Positions 23,967 through 35,900 of a DNA stretch of 64,000 bases are shown here, piece after piece. Source of the stretch: Planctomycetota bacterium. Lineage in GTDB: Bacteria > Planctomycetota > PUPC01 > JACPCR01. A model generated the notes under the pieces. That model was not told where the DNA came from. It did not search any database and saw only the letters and a program-made list of their open reading frames with translations. The position numbers and the translations under genes were made by a program. The DNA lies in contig JACPCR010000051.1 in assembly GCA_016179685.1 (NCBI GenBank), forward strand, positions 1-64,000, in the 5' to 3' direction. Within the stretch, counting starts at the first letter, position 1. Each line of letters begins with the position of its first letter.

Positions 23967-26900
23967 GTGCGGTGCGCTCGGGGTACGCCTCGAACTTTCT
24001 CGTTTTGCAACATCCAGTGGCTCTGGTTGTTCCTTTCGCTTCTGGCCACCTCGGCAACAAATCTTCTGGCGGAAGGCGGATTTCAGCCGCAGGAGCTCGT
24101 CATCCAGTTCAAGGATGACTGCCCGGAAGAACGCAAACCTGTGGTATTTGCCCAGCTTGGCGTTCAAGTGTCTGCCAACCTGGGTAACGGTCTGTATCTG
24201 GTCCGGCCCGAAGGTGTCCGGGCCGCAGCCGAGGTTCTGCGTGCGGGCGAGGCTCTCGCCGAGCTCGAGTTCGTCGAGGCGGACCAGCCGCTGCAGGCTG
24301 CCCCCGTGTCTGCTCGGCCCGCTGGTCCACCAACCCATTCCTGGTGGCATCTCAACACGGGCGCTGGCGGAGGCCTCGCGGATGCCGACATGGACTCGAC
24401 GGACGCGTGGAATCTGCGGGCCGACGCCTCGGAAGTCACCGTGGCGGTGCTCGATACAGGAATGGACCTCGCCCACGAAGACCTCCAAGCCAACCTCTGG
24501 ACGAACCGCGGCGAGATTCCGGATAACGGCATCGACGATGACCGCAACGGGTACATCGATGATGTGCACGGTTACGACTTTGTGAACGGGGACGCGGAGG
24601 CGTCGGACGATGCCGGCCACGGCACCTGGTCAGCGGGCCTGATCGGGGCCGTCGGCCACAACCGCATCGGCATCGACGGCGTCTGCTGGAAGGTGCGTCT
24701 CCTGCCGGTCAAAATGCTGGGCGCGGAGGGCGCCGGCACGCTTTCGGACGCTTTGCGGGCCATCGACTATGCGGCCAGCCAGGGGGCTTCCATCCTTTAC
24801 GCCGGCTGGAGCCTTCCATCCTCGAAAGGGCTCGTCCGCCTGGTCTCGCGCACGCTTCGGGACAGGGTGCTGCTGGTCGCGCCGGCGGGCGACCGGCGTC
24901 AAGACCTGGAAGCGCGTCCGGAAGGGGCTTTCGGACCCGCGGAGAATGCGGTAATCGTCGCGGCATCAGATCGTGACGACCGTTTGGGAGGCGCTTCTAA
25001 TTTCGGGGCCGCATCCGTAGCCCTGGCGGCGCCCGGCGCAGAGGTGGTCACCACCGGCCCAGGCAGCGCCTATGTCCAGGCCACGGGCAGCGCCCTTGCG
25101 GCGGCTCAGGCCGCAGGCGCCGCCGCCCTCCTTCAGGCCGCTGGCGTCCAGTCCCCCGCCGAGCTTCGACGCCGGCTCATGGACTCGGCGGACCGGCCCG
25201 AAGGACTGCGCGGCCGCACCGCCTCCGGCCGGCTCAACCTCTTCTACGCTCTCCTGGACTCCGCTCCCGAGGAGGAGACCCGGCAGGAAGAGGCGAGCCA
25301 CCGTCTTGGCGGACACGAGGTGATGCCGGGCGAGCTGCTCGTCAAGTTCCGGGCCGGTATCCGGCCGGACCGCCAGGCTGAAGTGCTCCGCGACCTGGGC
25401 TTCATCCCGATCGCTTCCATCGGCCGCGGCCGAGTCGCCCGCGTGCGCCTGCCCGAGGGCCTGAGCCTGCGGGAGGCCCTGCGCCGTTGCCGCCGCGTAC
25501 CGGACCTCGAGTTCCAGGAGCCCAACTACCGCGTCCGGGCACTGACGACCGTCCCGGACGACGCCCAGTTCGCCGAGCAGTACAGCCACCAGAACAGCGG
25601 TGATTCCGGCGGGCTCGAGGATGCGGACATCGACTCGACGGAGGCCTGGGACCTGCAGCACGACGCCTCGTCCGTGATCGTCGCCATCATCGATACGGGC
25701 GTGGATGGCCAGCACGAGGACCTCTCGGCGAACCTGTGGACCAACTCGGGCGAAATCGCCGGGAACGCCGTGGATGATGACGGCAACGGGCTGGTGGACG
25801 ACGTTCACGGCTACGACTTCATGAACGGCGACGGTGACCCCTCGGACGAGGTAGGACACGGCACGCACGTGGCCGGCATCATCGGCGCCGCAGGCAACAA
25901 CGGCATCGGCGTCGCCGGCGTCTGCTGGAGCGTCCAGCTCATGGCCATGAAGTTCCTCGGAGAGGACGGCGGATCGACGACCGATGCGGTCCTGTGCATC
26001 GACTATGCCGTGTCCCACGGGGCCAAGGTGCTCAACAACAGTTGGGGTGGCGGCGGCTTCTCCCAGACCCTCTACGACGCCATCCAGGCAGCCCACGAGC
26101 AGGGGGTCCTCTTCGTCGCCGCCGCGGGCAACGACGCGGAAGACAACGACGCCGGAGGCCATTATCCCTCCGGCTACGACCTCCCGAACGTCATCGCCGT
26201 CGCTGCCTCGGACAACCGCGACAGCCTCGCGTGGTTCTCCAACTTCGGCGAAAGCACGGTGCACCTGGCCGCGCCCGGCTACGCCATCCTCAGCACCGTG
26301 CCGGGCAACGCCTATGAAAAGCAGACCGGCACGTCGATGGCCTGCCCCCACGTGACGGGGGCCTGCGCCCTCTTGCAGGCCTACAACGGCGGACTCGGAC
26401 ACCTCGGCATCAAACAGCGGATTCTGGACACCGTGGACGACAAGGCGGACTTGTTCTTCCGGACGGCCAGTGGCGGCCGCTTGAATTTGTACAAGGCCCT
26501 GACGGACACCCGGCCGGGTCCCGCGGCTTTCATCGCCTTGCAAGGGGGGCCCCGGGTGTCCGAGAACGGCGGCCAGGCCACCATCAAGGCCGGCATTTCC
26601 CAGCCGCTCGCCGTGCCCGAGACCGTTCGCCTGACCCTGGGCGGAACGGCCGTTCGAGACGAGGACTTCACGATTTCGAGCCTGGTCTTGACGATACCGG
26701 CGGGCAGCACGCGGGCGTCGGCCAGCTTTACCGCCCTGGACGACGGCGTGGACGAGTCGAACGAGACGTTCATCCTGACGCTGGCGGCGACCAGCTCGGC
26801 CGCGGTCACGGAGGACCAGAGCGCCTTGGGCATCATCGAGGACGACGACGATACTCCGCTGGTTTATTTCGAGACCTCGACGCCGACGATGGGACGAGCC

Positions 26901-29900
26901 ATGGCGGCGGGCAACGACCACACCCTTTCGCTGATGGAAGACGGCATTTCCCGGGCCTGGGGGGCCAACGCCGCGGGACAGCTCGGCGTCGGCGACACGA
27001 CGGACCGCCATGTCCCGACGACCATTTCCGGCCTTCCGGCGATGAAAAAGTTCGTGGCCGGGCCCCAGCAGAGCCTGGCCCTCGCCGAGGATACCACCCT
27101 CTGGCTCTGGGGCGGCTACAGCCTCAGCAGCCCCGGCCACGCGGTCGGAATCAGCAGCATCCAGGACCTCATCATGGGCGGCTACCACGCCCTCCTCGTC
27201 TTCTCCGATGGCTCGGTCCATTCCTGGGGCTGGAACATCGTCGGCCAGCTCGGACTCGGCGACACGGAGAACCGCGGATACCCGACGCCCATCCCCGGCC
27301 TCTACAACGCCCGCCAGATCGTCGCCGGCTACGCCCACACCATGGCGCTCATGTCCGACGGCACGGTCCAGGCCTGGGGCTGGAACGGCTACGGCCAGCT
27401 CGGACTCGGCGACACGGTGCACCGTTACTCGCCGACGCCGGTGCCGGGCCTCACGGGCGTCCAGCAGCTTGCCGCGGGCATCTGGCACTCCATGGCCCTC
27501 TTGAACGACGGCACGGTCCGCGTCTGGGGCTCGGGCTGGGCCGGCCAGCTCGGACTCGGCAATGACGAGGACTACGATGTGCCCCAGCCCGTGCCGGGCC
27601 TCACGGGCGTCCGCCAGATCGTCGCCGGAGGCGCCATCTCCTTTGCCATCCTCGAAAACGGAAACGTCATGGCCTGGGGCCTTAACGGCGTCAACCAGCT
27701 CGGCATCGGTGACCGCGCCTGGCACAATTCGCCCGCCTCCGTCCCATCCCTCGCCCGCATCCGCCAGATCATCGTCGGATGGGACCATTGCCTCGCCCAG
27801 ACCCAGGAAGGCACGCTCCTCACCTGGGGCTATAACCGCGCCGGTCAGCTCGGACTCGGATTCGCCAGCACCACCGTGCCCGTGCCCGTCCTCCTCGCTT
27901 CCCAGTCCTCCGAGACCTCCGGCTTCCCCGAGCTTTCCGCTTCGTTCGATTACACCGTCCTCCTGTCCGAGCCCTCGAACCAGGCCGTCACCGTCGATTA
28001 CGCGGTCACCGGCGGCGAGGCCGCCGCGGGGGCCGATTTCACCCTCGACCCGGGCACCCTCACGTTCGAGCCGGGCGAGACGCGCAAGACCATCCGCCTC
28101 ACGGTCCACGATGATGCCCTCGACGAGCCGGACGAAAGCGTCGTCATCGAGCTGCTGCGGCCCGGCCACGCCAGCCTCGGCTACCGGAAATCTCATCTCC
28201 ATACCATCACGGACAATGACGACCCGCCAACCCTTGCTTTCCAGTCCGGCTTCTCCAGCGCCTCCGAGAGCGACGCCTCCCCTTCCATCCAGGTCACCCT
28301 TTCCCGCGCATCCGGCCGAACCATTACCGTGGACTACCGCGTCATGGGCGGATCGGCCAGCGGACAGGGCGTGGACTACACCCTGGCGGACGGCACTCTG
28401 ACGTTCCAGCCCGGCGAGACGGCCCGGAGTCTGCCCATCGAAGTGGTCCAGGACGTGCTCGATGAGGCCGACGAAACGATTGCCGTGAACCTGTCGAACC
28501 CGTCCTACGCCGACATGGGCGGCATCTCGTCGCATACCTTTACCATCCTGGACGACGATCCGACGCCCACGGTCTCCTTCCGCACGAGCGCATCGAGCGC
28601 CCAGGAGCACCTGAGCCCGGCGGAGATGGAAGTCTTTCTTTCCGCCCCCTCGGGCCGGAAGGTGCTGGTGGATTACACCGTCGGAGGCGGCAGCGCCGTC
28701 AGCGCGTCCGACTTCATCTTCTACGGCGGCACGCTCACTTTCCTTGCCGGCGAGACGAGCAAGACCCTCAGCGCCGTAATCGTCGATGACAACCTGGATG
28801 AGCCGGACGAGACCTTGAAGGTCACGCTTTCCAACCCCAGCAACGCCTCCCTCGGCTCAAAGACCGTGCACACCTACACCATCGAAGACGACGAGTTCCA
28901 GACCATCGAATTCGTCGATGAATCCTCGAGCGGCATCGAGTCCGCGGCCGACGTCACCGTCGCCGTCTCCCTCGTCTCCACTTTGAAGACCGTCACGGTT
29001 TCTTACTCCGTGACGGGCGGCACGGCCGCCGCGGGCGGCGTCGATTTCACCCTGGCCTCCGGCAGCCTGACCTTCAATCCGGGCGAGACCCGCAAGAACA
29101 TTTCCCTTCGCGTCTCCGAGGACGACCTGGATGAGGACGACGAGACGATCGTGATCGGCCTGTCCAGCCCGGTCAAGGCGAAGCTGGGCAACCGGTCCGC
29201 GCACACCTACACGATTCGGGACAACGACGAGATGCCGTCCGTGGCGTTCCAGGACGCCGCCTCCGGCGACTCCGAAGGGGCGGGCCCCGCGGACCTCGAC
29301 GTCGCCCTCTCGGCGGCCTCCGGCCGAGTCGTCACCGTGCAGTACGCTGCAGGCGGCGGATCGGCCTCCGGCGGAGGCCTCGATTACACCCTCGCCTCCG
29401 GCGTTTTGACTTTCGCGGCCGGCGAGACCCGCAAAGCCCTTCGCGCCTCGATCACCGCCGACGCCGTGGACGAGCCTGACGAGACCTTCCGCGTGACCCT
29501 CTCCAGCCCCGCCAACGCCTCCCTCGGCGCACCCTCTGTGCACACCCGCACCATCGTGGACGACGACTTCCAGACCGTCGCTTTTGCCGCTGAGTCCTCT
29601 TCCGGCTCCGAATCCGAAAGTCCGGGCCGCCTCGCCGTCACCCTCAGCGCTGCCTCCGCCAAGACCGCCACCGTCAACTACGCCGCCACCGGCGGATCGG
29701 CCTCCGGCGGAGGCCTCGATTACACCCTCGCCTCCGGCCTCCTCACCTTCCTGCCCGGGGAGACCCGGCACGAGATTTCTCTCACCGTCCACGAAGACGG
29801 CCTCGACGAGGATAACGAGACCGTGCTCGTCAGCCTGTCCAGCCCCGCCGGGGCGCAGCTCGGCACGCCTTCTACTCATACCTACACGATCGCCGACAAC

Positions 29901-32900
29901 GACGTCACGCCCGCGCTGGCATTCGCCGTATCCGCCTCCCGCGCGGACGAAGACGCCGGCAGCGTCGATCTGGCCGTCACCCTCGCACCCGCTTCCGGCA
30001 AGGCCGCCACGGTGGATTACGCCGTGACTGGGGGCAGCGCCTCGGGCTCAGGCGTGGATTACACCCTGGCCGCGGGCAGCCTCACCTTCCAGCCGGGTGA
30101 GACGCAAAGGACCCTCCAGGTAGCCCTCGCCGATGACGCGCTCGATGAGGACGACGAGACCGTCGTGATCGGGTTGTCCCATCCTTCCGGGGCCCTTCTC
30201 GGCAGCGTCGATACCCATACCCTGACCCTTGCGGACAACGAATTCCAGACCCTGGCCTTCGAGACGGAATCGGCTGGCGGCGCGGAAGCCGACGCGACGG
30301 CCGGCCTGGCTGTGACGTTGAGCGCCGCCTCGGCCAAGCGGGTGACGGTGCATTATGCTGCCGCGGGTGGGAGCGCTTCGGGCTCGGGCGTGGATTACAC
30401 TCTGGCCGCAGGCTCGCTCACCTTCGAGCCGGGCGAGACGCGCCAAGTCATCCACCTGGAGATCCACGATGACGATCTCGATGAAGAGGACGAGACGGTG
30501 GTGGTCAGCCTGTCGAACGCCTCGAGGGCCAGCCTGGGCGAGCCCAGCGCTCATACGTGGACGGTCCGCGACGAGGATGCCGCACCCTCGGTGGCGTTCC
30601 TTTCCGCCGCCTCGGAGACCGGCGAGGACGCTGGTATAGCCGACATGGAGGTCGCTCTCTCCGCTGCCTCGGGCCGGACCATCCGGGTCCACTATGCGGT
30701 GTCCGGCGGCTCGGCCTCCGGCGGTGGGGCGGACTACGCGCTCGAGGCGGGCAACCTTGAATTCGCACCCGGAGAGACGCGGAAGTCTGTTCGAGTGGAC
30801 ATCACCGATGACGAGGAGGACGAGCCGGACGAGACCCTCGAGGTCGCGCTGTCCGACCCTGAGAACGCCGTCCTCGGCGGCGTGGCCGCGCACACCGCCA
30901 GCCTGCTGGACAACGATTATCAGGCCGTCGGGTTCGAGCTGGAAGCTTCCGACGCGGGCGAAGCCGACGGCGTCCTGGAGGTCGCCGTCGTCCTGGACGC
31001 CGCGTCCTTCAAGACCGTCTCCGTCGATTACGCCGCCAGCGGCGGGACGGCGTCCGGGTCGGGCGTGGATTACACCCTGGCCGCGGGCACGCTGACCTTC
31101 GAGCCGGGTGAGACGCGCCGGGTGATCCACCTGGCGCTTCGCCAGGACGACCTGGACGAGGAGGACGAGACGGTCATCGTCAGCCTTTCGAATCCTGTGA
31201 AGGCCGGGCTGGGTGAGCGATCGGTCCACACGGTCTCGATCCGGGATGAGGATGCTTCGCCCACGGTGTCGTTCGTTTCCGCCGCTTCCGACGCCGCGGA
31301 GGACGCTGGCCACACGGGCCTCGAAGCCGTCCTTTCCGCTGCCTCGGGCCGGCTCGTCCGGGTCCGTTACGACGCGGCCGGCGGCTCAGCGACCGGCGGC
31401 GGAACGGACTATGGTCTCGGGGCCGGTACGCTCGAATTCGAGCCTGGGGAGACGCGGAAGCCGATCCGGGTGGACATCACCGACGACGTGGAGGACGAGG
31501 AGGACGAGACCCTGGAGGTCGGGCTGTCCGACCCGGAGAATGCCGACCTGGGCGGCGTGATCGGCCACGTTCTCACCATCGTGGACAACGACTACCAGAC
31601 CGTTGCGTTCGAGGCGGAGGCGTCCGACGCGGGCGAAGGCGGCGGCACGGTCGATCTCGCCGTCGTTCTCAGCGCCGCCTCCGCCAAGTCGGTCTCGGTC
31701 GATTACGCCGTGACGGGCGGGACGGCCTCGGGTTCGGGCGTGGACTTCACCCTGGCCGCAGGGACGCTGACCTTTGAGCCGGGCGAGACGCGCCAGGTCA
31801 TCGCTGTCGACATCGTGTCCGACTCGCTCGACGAGGCGGACGAGACGGTCGTCGTGGAACTGTCGAACCGCGTCCGCGTGAAGGCCGGCGCAATAGAAGC
31901 CCATACCCTGACGGTCCGCGACGATGATCCGCAGCCCTCGGTGGCCTTCGCGGCGTCGCATTCGAGCGCGGACGAAGGCTCGGGCGCGGTGGAATTCGAA
32001 GTGGCCCTCTCTGCGGCATCCGGACGCCGCATCCAGGTCGAATACGCCGCCGCGGGCGGCAGCGCCACGGACGGCGGAGTCGATTATGCCCTGCCAGCCG
32101 GCACGCTCGTCTTCGAGCCCGGGGAGACCCGTCAGGTTCTCCGCGCCGAGGTCCTGGAAGACGCGGAAGACGAGACGGACGAGACGGCGGAGGTCCGCCT
32201 TTCCGCACCCGTTAACGCCGGCCTCGGCGGCGTGAGCCTCCATACCCACACCATCATCGACGACGATTTCCAGACCCTGGCCTTCGAGCTGGATGCCTCG
32301 GCCGGGGACGAATCGGAGGGCGCGGCCGAGCTGGCCGTGTCGCTGTCCAACGCGTCCGCCAAGACCGTCTCGGTCGATTACGCCGTGACGGGCGGGACCG
32401 CCTCGGGTTCGGGCGTGGACTTCACCCTGGCCGCGGGGACCTTGACCTTCGAGCCCGGTGAGAACCGCAAAGAGATCGTCTTGGAGGTCGCCGACGACGC
32501 GCTCGACGAGGACGACGAGACGGTCGAGATCAGGCTTTCCAGCCTCACGAATGCCCTCGCGGGCGCGCAGACGCTGCATACCCGCACGGTCCGGGACGAT
32601 GACCCGGAGACGTCGGCGGCGTTCGAGACGGCCAGTTCGAGCGTATCGGAAGATGCCGGCGCGGTCGAGGTCGCCGTCGTGCTGGCCGCCGCCTCGGGCA
32701 AGCGGGTCCGGGTGCATTTCGCCGCCTCGGGCGGCAGCGCCTCGGGCGGCGGGGCCGACTACACCCTCGCCTCCGGCGAGCTGCTGTTCGAGCCGGGCGA
32801 GACCCGCAAGAGCATCGAGGTGGCCGTGGTGGACGATGCCCTGGATGAGGAGGACGAGACGGTGGTGCTCGCTCTTTCCGGCCCGTCGAACTCCTCTCTC

Positions 32901-35900
32901 GGGACGCCGGATACTCTTGAGTTGACCCTTGCGGACAATGACTTCCAGTCCATCGCGTTCGACGAAGAGGCGTCCGAGGGGCCCGAGTCGGAATCCGTCG
33001 TCGACCTGGGCGTCTCCCTGGGCGGCGTCTCCGCCAAGCGCGTCACCGTGTCCTACGCCGCCACGGGCGGCACGGCCTCGGGCTCGGGCGTGGATTACAC
33101 TCTGGCCGCAGGCTCGCTCACCTTCGAGCCCGGAGAAATCCGCAAGACCCTCCACCTCCAGATCGTTGGGGATGCGCTGGACGAGGAAGACGAGTCGGTC
33201 GTCATCGGCCTGTCGAGCCCGGTCCGGGCGGTCCTGGGCGACGTGACCGCGCACACGCGCACGATCCGGGACGATGACGACGCGCCCACCGTGTCCTTCG
33301 AAGCCGACGGCTCGAGCGACTCCGAGTCCGGCGGCACGGCCGAGATGGCGGTCTCTCTCTCCTCCGCCTCGGGCAAGCGTATCCGAGTGGACTATGCCGT
33401 GACCGGCGGGACGGCCGCCGGCGGCGCGGAAGATTACACCCTGGCCGCGGGCAGCCTCACGTTCGAGCCCGGGGAGACCCGCGGGGTGGTCCGGGCGGAA
33501 GTGCTTGACGACGCCCTCGACGAGTTGGACGAAGCCTTAGAGGTCGAACTCTCCAACCCGACCAACGCCGCACTCGGGACCCGAACGGTTCATGTCCACA
33601 CCATCACCGACAATGACTTCCGGGCCGTCGCCTTCGCTCTGGACTCGTCCCGGGCCGTCGAGGCCAACGGGCCGGTCACCATCCTGGTCGTCCTGGAATC
33701 CGCCTCCGTCAAGACCGCCCGGGTCGATTACCGGGTGACCGACGGGACGGCTGAGGGCGGCGGAGTCGATTACGCCCTGTCCGCGGGCACGCTCACGTTC
33801 GAGCCCGGCGAAACGGAAAAGCTGATTGCGTTCACCGTCATTCTCGACGACGTGGTCGAGGACGACGAGACCATCCGCCTGGCGCTGTCGAACCCGTCCG
33901 CTGCGGTGTTGGGTAGCCGCCGCACGCATACCTACACGATCATCGAGAAGGGGCCACCGCCCGTCGTGCGCTTCGCCGAGGCCGAGTCGCGAGCCGGGGA
34001 GGACTCGGGCATGGTCGAGTTCGAGTTGACCATGTCCCGCGTCCGGGACAAGGACGTGACCGTCGACTACGAGGTTCGGGGTGGGACCGCGGCCAGTGAC
34101 GGAAACGAGGCGGACTTCACCCTGGCCAGCGGCCGGGTGACCTTCGCCCCGGGCGAGACCTCCGCTCGAATCCAGGCCGCCATCGCCGGGGACGGGCGCG
34201 ACGAGGCGGATGAGACCTTCGAGGTGGTCCTGCTCCGGCCGCACAACGCGGACCTGGTCGATCCGGTGGCCCATACGCACACGATCCTGGATGATGACTA
34301 TCAGACCGTCTCGTTCGACGCCGGGTCGTCGGAGGGGCCGGAGTCCGAGGGTGGTGCTTCGATTGCGGTGACCCTGAGCGGGGCCTCGGCCAAGCGCGTC
34401 ACCGTGGAGGTCGCCGCCACGGGCGGCAGCGCCTCCGGCTCGGGCGTGGACTACACCCTGGCGGCGGGCGCGTTGACCTTCGAGCCGGGCGAAACGCGCC
34501 ACACCATCACCCTCCAAGTCGCCGGCGACGAGCTGGACGAAGAGGACGAGACGGTGGTGCTTGGCCTATCCCAGGTCGCTCAAGCCCTCGCCGGCGCGCA
34601 CATGCAGCACACCCGCACGATTCGTGACGACGATGCGTCGCCCTCCGTGTCGTTCCTTGCAGCCGCGTCCATGTCGCCGGAGGACGCTGGCATCGCCGGC
34701 CTCGAGGTCGCCATCTCCGCTCCCTCGGGCCGGCCCGTTCGGGTCCACTACGCCGTTACCGGAGGCTCGGCCTCCGGCGGCGGAACGGACTATACCCTTG
34801 AAGCCGGCATCCTCGAATTCGCGCCTGGGGAGACGCGCCAGCCGGTCCGCGTGCACATCACCGACGACGGCAAGGACGAGCTGGACGAGGCTTTGCACAT
34901 TACACTGTCCGACCCGCAGAACGCCAGCCTGGGCGGCGTAGCCACACACACCCTCACCCTGCTGGACAACGATTTCCAGACCGTCGCGTTCGAGGCGGAG
35001 GCCTCCGCCGCGGGCGAAGGCGACGGCACGGCGGACGTCGCCGTCGTTCTCAGCGCCGCCTCCGCCAAGACCGTCTCCGTCGATTATGCCGTATCCGGGG
35101 GGACGGCGTCGGGCGGCGGCGTGGATTTCATCCTGGCCGAGGGCACGTTGACCCTCGCGCCTGGGGAGACCCGCCAGACGATTGCACTGCAAGTCGCGGA
35201 CGACGCGCTCGACGAGGACGATGAGACGGTCGTTGTTAGTCTTTCTAATCCCGTGAAGGCCGTCCTGGGCGTGCGGTCGGCCCACACGGTGTCGATCCGG
35301 GACGACGATGCGTCGCCCTCGGTGTCGTTGCTCTCCGCCGCCTCCAGCGCCGCGGAAGACGCCGGCGACTCGGACCTCGAGGTCGCCCTCTCTGCTCCCT
35401 CGGGCCGGCCCGTTCGAGTCCACTACGCCGTGGCGGGAGGCTCGGCCTCCGGCGGCGGAACGGACTACCACCTCGAAGCCGGCATCCTCGAATTTGGGCC
35501 CGGAGAGACACGGCAGTCGATCCGGGTGTCCATCACCGACGACGGCGAGGACGAGCCGGACGAGACCCTCGAGGTCGCGCTGTCCGGTCCGCAGAACGCC
35601 GACATGGGCGGTGTAATCGGCCACACCCTTACCCTCTTGGACAACGATTATCAGACCCTCACGTTCGAGCAGGAGCTATCCGCCGGAAATGAAGGCGACG
35701 GTACGGCGGACATCGCCGTCGTGCTGAGCGCCGCATCCGCCAAGACCGTCTCCGTCGATTATGCCGTGTCAGGCGGGACGGCGGCGGGCGGCGGCGTGGA
35801 TTTCGTCCTGTCCGCGGGCAAGCTGACCTTCGAGGCGGGTGAAACGCGCCGGACGATCACGCTGCATCTCGCCGACGATGGGCTGGACGAGGATGACGAG

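Noticed and set aside
24966-28610. Long leftward frame of 1,214 codons opposite the giant gene
   Set aside because: It has no recognisable domains and mirrors the GC-biased third positions of the real gene. Similar antisense frames (31386-33254, 36090-41327) recur in step with the repeats.
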